Below are positions 25,871 to 37,800 of a stretch of DNA of 64,000 nt, in pieces. Under the pieces are notes generated by a model. The model ran no database searches. It had not been told where the DNA came from and was given only the letters and a program-made list of their open reading frames with translations. How positions within the stretch are numbered: the stretch's first letter is position 1; each line of letters starts with the position of its first letter. The translations under genes and the position numbers were made by a program. This DNA is from Gavia stellata (taxonomy: Eukaryota; Chordata; Aves; Gaviiformes; Gaviidae), in the NCBI RefSeq assembly GCF_030936135.1, contig NC_082602.1:806001-870000 (forward strand), given 5' to 3'.

Positions 25871-28800
25871 GCAAGTTGAGCTATTTCAGTCCCTCCATTG
25901 CACCCTGCTCAAGTGTGTGTCCAGTGCAGTAATTTAAATTAAAGGGATACAGGTAGAGAGCCACTGGACCACTGCTGAGCCTTCATCATCTTCTCTGCAC
26001 GTGGTCCTCTCACGCAGCCGCGGCACGGTGCTGTTGCTGGCTTCTGCGGCAGGAGCGCGGTGGTCAAACCCAACGCGATCATCTCTCGGGACATGGATGC
26101 ACAGCCTCGGGGCTGGTGGGTGAGGCTGGCTGCAGGGATCCAGACAACCTCCCTTCCCTCTCTCTGCCTGGTGGAGGGGGTCCCGAGAGCCCCTCGCTCC
26201 CGGCACCGCACCAAGGGGCTTCACAGCTGTTGCAATCCCATCACAGCCCATTTATGCCTCCAACCCCATCACCAGGCATGGGGCAGGTGGGTGTCGGAGC
26301 TGCCCAAAGTTAACTCTCAATTCACTTCTAATGTACCCCGTGCTTGTCTTCCAGAGAGATAAAATATCATAGGGAAAGAAAACTTTTTGAAGCTTTAGGT
26401 GTTTCCATGTGACAGGAACCCTTTCCCAGAGTTGGGGGTCTCCCCTGCCCTGGACAGGGCATAACCCAACATGTCAGCAACGGGACCTTCCAATTTCTAG
26501 ATTTTGGTCTCAAATTGGATGTAGTTCACGCTTTCTTCGTGGTTTTTAGGTTGTAACACGGAAGAGTTTTGCACAAGCGATTCCTCTCTGTGTCGTAGCT
26601 CTTGGAGGAGGGGGTGAAGGTACAGTAGTTTTAATGGGTAGCCCTGTTCACTCATACCGTTTTAAACGGGCGAAATGCCCTGTGGTCAGTCTGTGGCCAG
26701 TGTGAGTATTTCACTTCTCCTCTGTTTTAAGTGACAGCCTAGGAAAGGCCAGACTGGGAAGACCAAGCGTCCCCTTATCCCGATGCCTTGCCTCGACTGG
26801 CAGCGGCAGGCTGGGGAAGACTGTGAGAACAGTTCAAGCACATAGAAATATTTTCCCACAGTGTTGTCTCAGCCTCCAGTGATTTGTGGCTCTGGGATTT
26901 CCTGAGATGCAGATAATATTTTTTTTTTTTTTTTAAATTTAATAGTTCTCAATGGCTTTTCTTCCATGAGTTTGTCCAGGAGCTTTGCCCATCCTGTAGA
27001 AGGACTTCTGCACTTTCATGATGGCTGGGATGATGCATGAACTTTTGCAGGAGTCTTTTTCCTCACCACTTGCCTGGAGGTCATTGCCCAGAACTGCTTT
27101 TCCCTTCTTTGAGCTTCTGCTGGCTCTGCTGTGATTTTATTGAGACTAGGGTACCAGCGCTGGACACGGGACATGCTGGAAGGCACCAGGGTGACATATG
27201 GATGTGCCCCTCTTTTTTCTCTAGTCCTTTCCCAGTAGCTCCTGACATGCCATCCCCTTTTTCTCACTGCTGCTGAGCTGAAATTTTTGTGTGAGAACAG
27301 CTCTTACACTCTTGGATCTGTTTCCTGCATGGTAATGGTGGGCTTGGAGAGCTTAACTGGCAAAGATAGGCTTGTTTTCCCCTCTCTGTGACTCATGACA
27401 CATTTTACATAGTCGAGTGACCCCGTCTTGTGAGCATCCTCTGCAGTTCTTCATGCCTGGTCCACCCTTTACCACCCCAAATGCTTTAACAGCCTCAGCC
27501 CACTTTGACTATGTTGACAGCCCATTGGAAATCCCAGCAGACAGTATCAGCTGTATCCCCTTGTCCACGGGCCTGCTGAGTCCTCCGGGGATGTCGAGCA
27601 GGTTTCTGGCATGCAATCTCTTTAAAAAGGCTGCGTTGCCTCGTCTGTCCTCGATGCTGCTTGCTCATGTGTCCACTAATCTACTATTTATTCTTCTTAT
27701 AGATTCCAGCACAGTACTAGAAAACTACTTACTGGGTGTAGGTCGAGCTGACTGCACGGGACCTGTGGCAGAAATTCCCCTGGTAAGTTGGGGGAATTAA
27801 ACATGGGGTTGGCGAAATACTGATTTTTATCGTCTGAGTATTTTTTGCAGGACTTCTGGTTTAGAGGCTCTGCCTTGCCAAATGGTTGTCATCTTCAAAC
27901 ATTAGGTGAAATTTCTTTGAGGCTTTGAGCAACCTGGTCTAGTGGAAGGTGTCCCTGCCCATGGCAGGGGAGTTGGAACTAGATGATCTTTAAGGTCCCT
28001 TCCAACCCAAACCATTCTGTGATTCTTGCAATCACAGAGCAAGATAGTTGCAGCTCTGAGCGTTCATATGTTGAATGAGTCCTCTGACCCTCTGGCAAAT
28101 CTACTTAGAAAAATACATGCCAATGAATACATTGCTCAATATTTTGCCTACATGGGCTTGATGGAGCTCTTCCCTTCCAGATGGGATATGCCAACCCGGA
28201 CCAGGTGGGCGGCGGGCTTCTCATGCGCCTCTACAGCCGAGCATTCATCGTGGCAGACCTTGATGACTGCAAACGAGTAGTGTTTGTCAGCGCCGACATA
28301 GGAATGGTGTCTCAGAGACTGAGGCTGGAGGTACGTGGCTGGAAACGAATGACTGGCACAGTTTGGGTTGTCGTTGGTATTAGCATTAAGGTTGTAGTCA
28401 TTGTTCAATAATATTGAGCCCGGCAGCACATTGGTCGTTTGCTTTGGGATCTCCTTGCTGCACGATCTTGGAGAGATGTTGTGTCTCTGCTGAAGAAGAG
28501 CTTTTGATTCCTCAGCAAATGAGGCTGGACTTTGACCATGCTTTTTTTAGTGGAAACATTGCCACGAATACATTCGAATCATGAATACATTATCACGGTG
28601 CCTGTGTAATACTGGTCTCCAGCACCACAAAGAAGGGAGGGAGATGCCAGAGAACTCCAGGGACTCCTTGGATGATCTGGCTTCACTGCGAGTTGGTCAT
28701 AGAGGTCTTCACTTATCAAATTTTATTATTTTAAGGCTCTTGCCAAGTCAATAGCTATAACCTACTTGTTGTGACACCAGTATGGGAGTACCAGGCAGAA

Positions 28801-31800
28801 AGAGAAGAGTGAGGAGGAAGATGAATGGTTGGGTTTTTTGCAAGGGCCGTTACAAATCTCCATAGCCTTTGGGTGTGAAAAAGGGTTTTTAGGACCACCT
28901 CCTTCCTCTCAGGTGCTCAAAAAACTGAAGAGCAAGTATGGTGACCTGTACCGACAGGACAACGTCATCCTCAGCGGCACCCACACGCACTCGGGGCCTG
29001 GTGGCTACTTCCAGTACACCCTCTTCTGGATCACTAGCAAAGGGCTAATCAGACCGTCCCTCAACGCTATCGTGAATGGTATCGTAAAGGTTGGTGCCAT
29101 CCAGTCTGTTGACCTGAGAGCCCATAAACGCAGAAAAGGTGGGGGGAGATATGTTTGTGACTAATGGAGCTCTTGCTGTGATGTTCACTAGCAAAGGGCT
29201 AATCAGACCGTCCCTCAACGCTATCGTGAATGGTATCGTAAAGGTTGGTGCCATCCAGTCTGTTGACCTGAGAGCCCATAAACGCAGAAAAGGTGGGGGG
29301 AGATATGTTTGTGACTAATGGAGCTCTTGCTGTGATGTTCATGGTAGCACCTCCAAATGTTGCAGTCTTAAAACACACTTGGAGGTGGGTTTATGCTTAC
29401 CAGTGAAATCAGATCAAAAAACAAAAGCCTTAAAATCTTTCTTTAGAAAGAGACAGTTGTGGGTGGTTTCAAAATATTATCATAATTCTCTAGAATTTTA
29501 GACTACTTAAAAAAAAAAAAAGCAGCCCCCAAATTCCCAAGAAAGGGTTGGGGACAGGCCCCCAACCTTGTGGGTGGTTTCAAAATATTATCATAAATCT
29601 CTAGAATTTTAGACTACTTTAAAAAAAAAAAAAAAAGCCCCCAAATTCCCAAGAAAGGGTTGGGGACGGGCAGGGAAAGAGAGAGTTTATCCAGATGATT
29701 TCACATATGCCTTACGTGCATGGACTGATATTCCCTGCCTTCCTGCTTTTCAGAGCATTGATATAGCGCATCAGAACATGAAGAGAGGAAGGCTTTTTAT
29801 AAACAGAGGCACTGTAGAAAACAGCCAGATCAACCGAAGCCCTTTCTCCTATCTTGAGAATCCAGCATCTGAACGAAGCAGGTAAAAGCTCCTCGAGCGG
29901 GAGAGAAACAGAGCCCTGAAGAGGACCCTTCAGTTGGGACCATGACCCAGCCGTCTTGCAGCTGGTGTTCCTGGTCATTCATGGGATGGTTGAAAATGCG
30001 GAGCCAAGACCATGGCAGAATGACACTGTTGCCATCCGGGGCACTTGGGTGTGTGCATCCCCAAAAACTAGTTGCAAGAGTGGGCTTGAAAGTTGTGGTT
30101 GTCCCCTCCAAGCATGTGAGGCATTGGTCAAGGATGTGGCCTTATGCTTTGTTTAAAAAAATAAAAACAAACCCAAAATCTTTAGTAGACGTTAGCATTT
30201 GAGTCAGACAGCATTGAAGTGCCATCCTTGGTGCATGGATTTGTATTTGGAGAGAGCTCCTCTCTCTGTCCCCTGGAGAAGCAGCGCCTGAGGTCACCAA
30301 CAACCATAACTCTTCCCTTAACTTCACAGCTATTTTCAGATGCTCCTCTAAGGTCTCACTATGCTCTGGTAATATCCGTAATAACCTCTTCATTTCCTTG
30401 CTCAACCTAGTGGTGATTTAACGTGCCTGAGCAACGCAGAGCGTGACCATGGCTCGGGTGCTAATGGGATTTCCCTGCTTCATTTTCATCCAGGTATTCA
30501 TCCAACACAGATAAAGAAATGGTGATGCTGAAGATGGTAGATGGGAATGGACAGGAGCTAGGCCTCATCAGGTACTGACCACTGAAGTAACATGTTTTCA
30601 TCCAAATCCTCATAAACCACAGTTCTGTAGCGGTTCTGTCTTTCTGCACAAGCTCTCCTTCTGTACACTGACCCTTGCCCATAGATCCTTGCTCCCAGCT
30701 GCTCACCAGAGGGTCTCTGAGGGAAGAGTAGGTGAGACTCCATGAGTGCATAAACCAGGTCCGCACCCCTCATCTACTCTGGGAGATACAGCAGCAGCTG
30801 ACCCACCTACAGCTGGGCGCATCTCCTGGCATGACCCAAAGGCATCTGGGGAAGACGAGCGTAGCTGGTATTCCCTTGTAGGGGTGAGGAAATATCCCTT
30901 CTGGGGCTCTTACTGTGCCCCTCCAAGTAGATCGCAGCCTCGGAATCTCCAGGACCCTTTGGGCTCCTTTTCTCTTGGATATTTTCTTTAACACTCCACG
31001 TTTCGTGGGAAGCGTGCCATTCCCGCAGGCAGCATTTACGATGCCCGTCCTATCAACAGATCTGTGGGGCAGCGTTCGGCCGCATGAAGTTCAGAGCTCA
31101 AGGCCAGGCAAGTGAAGTAATGTGCAGTAACAAAGCCATAACTGCGTTTTCCTCATTTAGAAGTCACAAACGAGAGTCTGACTGCGTTAAGAGTTTTCTT
31201 TGTAAGAATGAAAGTGGTCCTTTTTGCCCTTTTTTACATCGTTGAGTCCTCCTTGTTTCTTTGAAGCAAAAAAATAAAAGTCCCTCCAAAATACAATTCT
31301 CTGGACTCAGAAGACAGTCAGTTCGGGTCTGAAATAGGTCTTGGTGGCCCTGATAGTTACGGTGCCAAATTCTTGTGGCCTCAAGACCTGGACCATCATA
31401 GCCATGAGCCCTTCTGGTCAGGAAGGGAGAGGATGGGAATAACTCTGCCCTTGTTAATCCATCCCTAGGTACCAACAGTCTGCGTTTGTAGTCTCCCAAA
31501 GAAAATTCCCATAAGTCAATTGCAAATATATAGATTGAACAAGTCAATTGCCAACATACAGATTGAACAATGCATTTCCTATGTGTGTCTTCTGACTCCT
31601 CTTCAGCTGGTTTGCCGTGCACCCGGTCAGCATGAACAACACAAACCATCTTGTGAACAGTGACAACATGGGCTATGCGTCTTACTTGTTTGAACAGGAG
31701 AAGAACAAGGGGATGCTTCCCGGAGAGGTGGGAGTGTTTTCAGACTACTGAAAATAATGGGGAAAAAAGTTCTGCAACAGGGAGGGGACGGTTGGTGCTT

Positions 31801-34800
31801 TCTATGGGCCAAAGCGGGTTCTTTCAAACAGTGAAATAGGACAGCAGGGTACACACAGAAAAAGGAGGACAAAGATGAACGCTTTGATTTATTTACTTTC
31901 TTCCTCTAGAGAAGAGAAATTGCAAGGTGTACCCTTGACTTTCCAAACTAGCAAGCAGCGACATTTATTTAGACTTTAGGAATAAACCAAATTTATTTTG
32001 CTTCAACTATTGGAAATACTTTAAAGACACGTGTGGGATACTTGATCCAAAGAGATCAATATATTGCATATGTGGTGTGGCCTCAAGTCTGTGGTCAGCC
32101 CCACTTCTTTCTTATGGCTTCCAGCCAGTTCTGCCTTCTGATTTTCATTTATCCAGAAGATTTGCCATCCTCAGAGTGCAAGCACAGCTCCTTTAAAAAG
32201 CATTATTTCCCCTGAAATGTAAATATGGACATGAACCCATCTCACAGACACTTTGAGTCATGAGTTGATTAAGAGGGTGTTCTGTGTTGTATCTCCAGCA
32301 TGTACCTTGAAGCAGTTGCCCAATTCCTATTTTAATACCCTGGGCAGTGGAATACATGCAGTTCATACCAAAGATGGAAACTAAAGGAAGTCTACCTAAT
32401 TCCTGCTTGCAAATGTCTCTTTTTATAGTGGATTATTTAAAAGCTTTTAACAAGGCTCGACTCTAGTGCATAGTTATGGGTGCAAGTCAGTGCAAGTTGA
32501 CATGCAGGATTCAATATGTAGCTGTACGGTCTGCTGGGCACATTGTGTCTAGCAGTCTTACAAGAAAATGGCTTAAGAGCCAATAATATATCAAAATATC
32601 TGGTGTTGACGCATCCCATCTCTAAAAAGGGGGGAAAAAAATGAGAGTATCTGTGAATTCAGCTGACACTCAGTGTGTAACCAGCCTTGCTTCTAACGAG
32701 TACTGCTTGATGTTAACTCCTGCAGACAGATCCAATAGCTCTCATCCTGTAGATCAGTCATGGTGAAAGCCTGGCAGAAAAAAAATCCTGTGCAAGTTGC
32801 TACAATGAGCCATTAACATCTGATCGGTAACAGGAGAAACTGGGGACGTGGGGGGAAGAGCTCCTGCTGAGATGGAAGAGGTAGATGAAGAAACGCTGTC
32901 TGGACACCAAAGCGGTGTGAAGGTCCCACTGAAATGGCAGCTGCATCCTGCGTGTCCTGTTCTCCCTTGCTCTTCCTGTCCCTACCCCTTGGGACACTCC
33001 TAAATCCCTATTCCAGTCTTCCCAGTCACTTCAGAAATGTTTACCAGCATCGCATGCTCACCAACGGGCTGCAATGCTCAGCCTTGACTTGACTGCAGGG
33101 AAAGCTGCGGGTGATGTTTGCAATCACTGCAAGGCACTAAAATCCATCTGACCATGTCTGGTTTTGGCAGGGCTCTTTTGTTGCCGCCTTTGCATCCTCC
33201 AACTTGGGAGATGTGTCGCCCAACACCAAAGGCCCGTTCTGCGTAAACACAGGGGAGTCGTGCGATAACCCTCAGAGCACCTGTCCCGTGGGGGGGGTAA
33301 GTATGTCTCACCTGATCTACATTAACTTCTGATAAGGAGAGAACTCGGGGTGGAGCAGCAAATACAGAGCCACGGGGTGGACCATTGTGCATGAAGAGGA
33401 CATTAAAAAAATCACGTCTCTTTGGACTATTCTGGATACCTCTTTCAGGAACTTACTGTGTCTTGTCCTCACACACCCTGTTTTCTGGTCTTTCAGCCCG
33501 AATTTAAATTTATCTTGCTGCAAAGGTTAGCGTGGTAACCCGGTGCCCAAATCTGCGATTGCTACCAAGAAGCAATTAGGTCCCACAGTATGACAATCGC
33601 TTGTGAACTCATCCACTTTGCGGTGCCACGTGTTCTCCATATTAACTGATGGCTAGCATTTAAACAAATTTCTTAACAGGCAACGATGTGCATGGCCATG
33701 GGTCCCGGTAATGACATGTTCGACAGTACAAGAATTATAGGGCAAAATATCTACATGAAAGCAAGGGTAAGTGATATTTTGCTTTATGAGTGTGCGTGAA
33801 TGCTGTTATTAGAGGAATGCATGTTCATTTAAGCAACTTTCTCGCACCTGTTTTTGTGAAAGTTTGTAGATTTAAATTACTCTGAAGTCCATATTTATAT
33901 GCTTAAGGAAAAGTTTCCTGACCATTCAGAAAGCACACACTTTTATTTAGTTACATCATTGTAGGTGTTGCGATTTGAAAATGTTGGTTTGGGCTTTTAT
34001 TCTCAATATTCCTCATCGGTATATAATGTGGATGTTGCCCCTTATAATCCCCCCCTCCCTCCCATGCATCTCAGAGGTGTCACGATGGGAAAAATCGCTG
34101 GTGTTGAAGACTCCTACAAGAGCTCAGAGACATGACCTCATACCACTTGTTGGCCAACTTTGGCATCACACTCCCAAACTAGCGCAAATGTGAGTTAAGA
34201 CATGCCAGCTTAAACATCCATGGAAGATACTCATCTTGCCCTGCTTGACTTTGCATTTCCTCGGCCCGTGTCCTCCACCCTATGGGCTCCCTTACATCGC
34301 CTGTGTCCTCGGGCTCAAAAGTCACCTGAATTTACCGGTTCCCCTTCTGCTGCCTCCTGTAATGTGAGAGGAGTCAGGAAAAGGACATTTTTTGGCACTG
34401 TTTCAGGGACAGTGGCTTGTAGGAACTGGACTGGATCTAGCAGAGGAGTAAGAGCAGAAAGCTCGATGGTGGCGATTTCCTTTTAATCGCCTTTTCAGAT
34501 GCTTGCCCTGAAGTCACTTCAGGCTGATCGTGACTTGCAAGTGAAAGATTGTCCCAGTCAGAATGACCCGGCGTGTGTATCAAATGGCGAGGGAAAACAT
34601 TGCTGTTGTTTTTAACACTGCAGACTCTTGGCCTTCAAGGGCTGTGCCCTCTATTCCTTTCTGCAGTTACAGGAATGTTACTAAACCTGTATAACTTCTG
34701 GCAACACTCTCTATGTACCAACTCGAGGCATGTGTGCCAGAAAACCACTCAATGAATAGCTGAATGGCTTAGCTGTCAGCTCTATAGTAAAGGTATGGGA

Positions 34801-37800
34801 AAGTCCATGCGTTTTGAAGCAATGCATGCAACAAAGTGCATCTTTCGCATAGAAAACATTTCTTCTGGTTGGTCTAAGACGTAAGACACGCCAAAAGTTT
34901 GCAACTAGGAAAAGGAAGTTGCCATCCTCGTGGAAGAGGTGCATGTTTCAGCTGTAAAAAGAAAGGCACGCACAAAACTACTGACCACAGAGTGTCATCC
35001 CTATGTTACTCGAGACAGGGAGAGTTTGCAGGACTCGGGGCATGCAGGATGTAGAGACGGGGTGATAGAAACAAAGGAGCTTGGGAAATACACTCTCGCT
35101 TTAACACCTGGAAGAGGACACTGGAAGGTGTCAACAGAATGAAGAAATAATTCGTATAGCTGGATCTCAGAGGAGGTGAGTTCCTGATTTCTTCTTCCTC
35201 AAGGATTTCCACCTTGTGTGCCTCTTAGGAGCTGTATGAAAAAGCTTCCCAGGAGGTCACAGGACCCCTCAGATCAGCTCACCAGTGGGTGAACATGAGT
35301 GATGTCTCGGTGGAGCTCAATGCCACACACACGGTAAGAGCGGGAGCTCCCGGGACGCAGGCATAAGGAAAGAAGAAATGTTATATTCTCACAGCAGGAC
35401 TTGGCACGCCGAGGGGAACCGGTTTTAAAATGTCTCTTTTTCATTTTTTTTCCCCCTCTGATTAAGGTGAAAACATGTAAACCAGCCTTAGGACACAGCT
35501 TTGCTGCGGGGACTATTGATGGAGTGGGGGCTTTCAACTTCACACAAGGTAATTTAGGGAGCAGATGTCAATATGGTTTCATACAGATGGGGAGGACCTG
35601 GGGCATCCCCAAATAGATTCAAATCCCCAGAGTCATTTAAGAACATCAATAGCTGGTTGAACCACAATCTCCAATGGCATGGTTTTTAGGAAGGTGTGAT
35701 CTTACAGCCCCCTCGCAAGTTTGTCTGTGTTCGTCAGAAAGCTTCTGGAGAAGGATATGACCGTGCTCTGAAGGAATGAGAGCGTTGGATAGGGAGTGGG
35801 GAGAAGAGCGAGCTGGCCTTGGGGCAATCTTTCTCATTTGTTCTCATTACTCGAAGGCTGCCAAGGTGGAGCTCAGCTGGGCTAAAGCTCAGCTTTTCAA
35901 ACCACCCCAGAAAAGGGAGATAGTCAGAATCCACTGAGAAGTATCCTATCCCACATAAGCACGGAGGGTGTAATAAATGAGTTTTTCTGTCCGATAGCTG
36001 CTGGGGCAGCTGAAGGAACAGCGTTTAAATGATGTTTCCCCCTCAAGGCTCAGTGGAAGGGGATCCGTTTTGGGATGAAATCCGGGACCAGCTGCTGGGA
36101 GAGCCGTCCAATGAAACGAAAACTTGCCACAAACCCAAGCCAATCCTCTTTAGCACTGGAGAGGTAAGGATACACCGGTGTGTGCCCTGGGAAGTGCAGA
36201 GATTGTGGATTTGGGCTAGGTTTTGGCAGGGTGCTACAGACAATGTCTGTGCCAGCCCATATGGTGAAGAACAAGGAGGGAGAGAGAGCTGCATGGGCTT
36301 TGAAAGCAGGAAAATAGAAAGCAAGAATAAGTGTTGTCATTAGTTTGCATCAGAATGAGAGAGGTGGAAGCCTTCCTCCTGCAGACCATCTTTTCCCTAT
36401 GTCCCAGGAGGAGGGACCGGAACCGCTGCTCTCATTATGGTCAACAAACCCAACTGAAGATCCACCCCGGCCTAATTTTCTGCCTGTAAAACAGGATGCA
36501 CAGGGAAAACACATTAGGTCGCAGAAAGCCAACACTGCGTCTGGAGCTCAGCGTTGCCTCCCGGCAGTCTCTGGCTTCAGGACATCCTCTGCTGGTGCTC
36601 AGATCTTGATAGCTCTCGGTGGATTTTTCTTCCATCCTACCATTGGTTTCCTTAATGCATGAGAGGTCCTTTCTTTTTGTCATGTGACAGGTCATGCAGG
36701 TCCATACAAAATGAAGTAACTCATCATGGTGCCTTTTGGAAACTCTTGAGACTGTATCAACTTACCTACTTTCTCAGTGTTATCTTCAAAGGTTTCTACT
36801 GGGCTTTGACTTCCTCTGGAAACGTCCTGTTGACTTCTCTGCTTTTCTGTCATGTTTATGCAAATGTCTGATAGTTTTTTGAGCTATAACATCGACTGAT
36901 GCCGGACTTACTAAATCCACAGGTAGAATCACACTAGGCTCAGTCTATAGGTATGCTGGGGTGGGTTCTCCAGCATGACCCTGCTCCCAGCAGGACCAAC
37001 GCTGCAGCTACAGCAGGTTGCTCAGGGCCATGTCCAGAGGAGTCAGGGCAGTCAGCAAGGATGGAGATCCCCCACTGCTTGCGTCCCCACACCAGGAATG
37101 CCCCACTCACAAAAGGAAGGGCTATTTTTTAGGGCCAGCGCCTGCAGAGCTGCTGCCCCATTGGTCCCAGCCCATCCCCATGCACGGGGCTGCTCTGTTC
37201 TGGGCAGGACTTGGTGTTTGTTCTTACTGAACTTACCCAAAATCCTACTTACAACTTTAAAAGAAAATTAATGCCCCATTTTCCACCTGCTGTTCCCTTG
37301 GCATTGTCAAATGCACTGTAGTGGAGCAGGATCATGTCCAAGGTCCTTTAGAGCACTTAGAGGATGCCATCTGGATGATGCGATTCATTATTATTCCTTT
37401 CACCAGTCTCTTTAAAAGCTTTCCTAGCATCGCTTTGTGTTCAATCAGCTCCTCACCTCATCTCTCATAAAACAAGGTCCCAGCGCAGAGCCTCCTCCTG
37501 CCCACCTCCTCCATCCAGAATGGTGTTACCGAGAGTAAATTACACTTTATTCTTATGACTTTATCACCTTTTGAGCATCCTTTTACGGATGCTCTGGCAG
37601 GCCTCCTGCCTCTGATGTGCTTCACAAGGTTTTGTCATTCATGTTTTGCCTCCAGTAAATTGCTCCTTAAGAATCTTTTTGGCTTGGTGGAGTGGGATTT
37701 TGCATTTCATTTGCTGGAGCCATGCCACCCTTGAGCTCTTGTTGTTCTTACTTTCCTTTTAACAGGCTGCTTCATTTTTTTTATCTAGCTTTTTTTTTTT

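Larger units (their letters stand above)
25871..31606 (+). other. ASAH2: ASAH2 introns, 5' part
   Basis: Introns are 25871-27702, 27783-28180, 28331-28912, 29090-29753, 29882-30493 and 30572-31606. Intron 1 has a T16 tract near 26921 and no clear Ser/Thr-rich mucin-box exon. Intron 2 holds a CR1 3' end only 155 bp before exon 3. Intron 4 holds two separate tandem duplications. The intron before exon 7 has a 28-bp tandem repeat. Confidence 0.85.
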
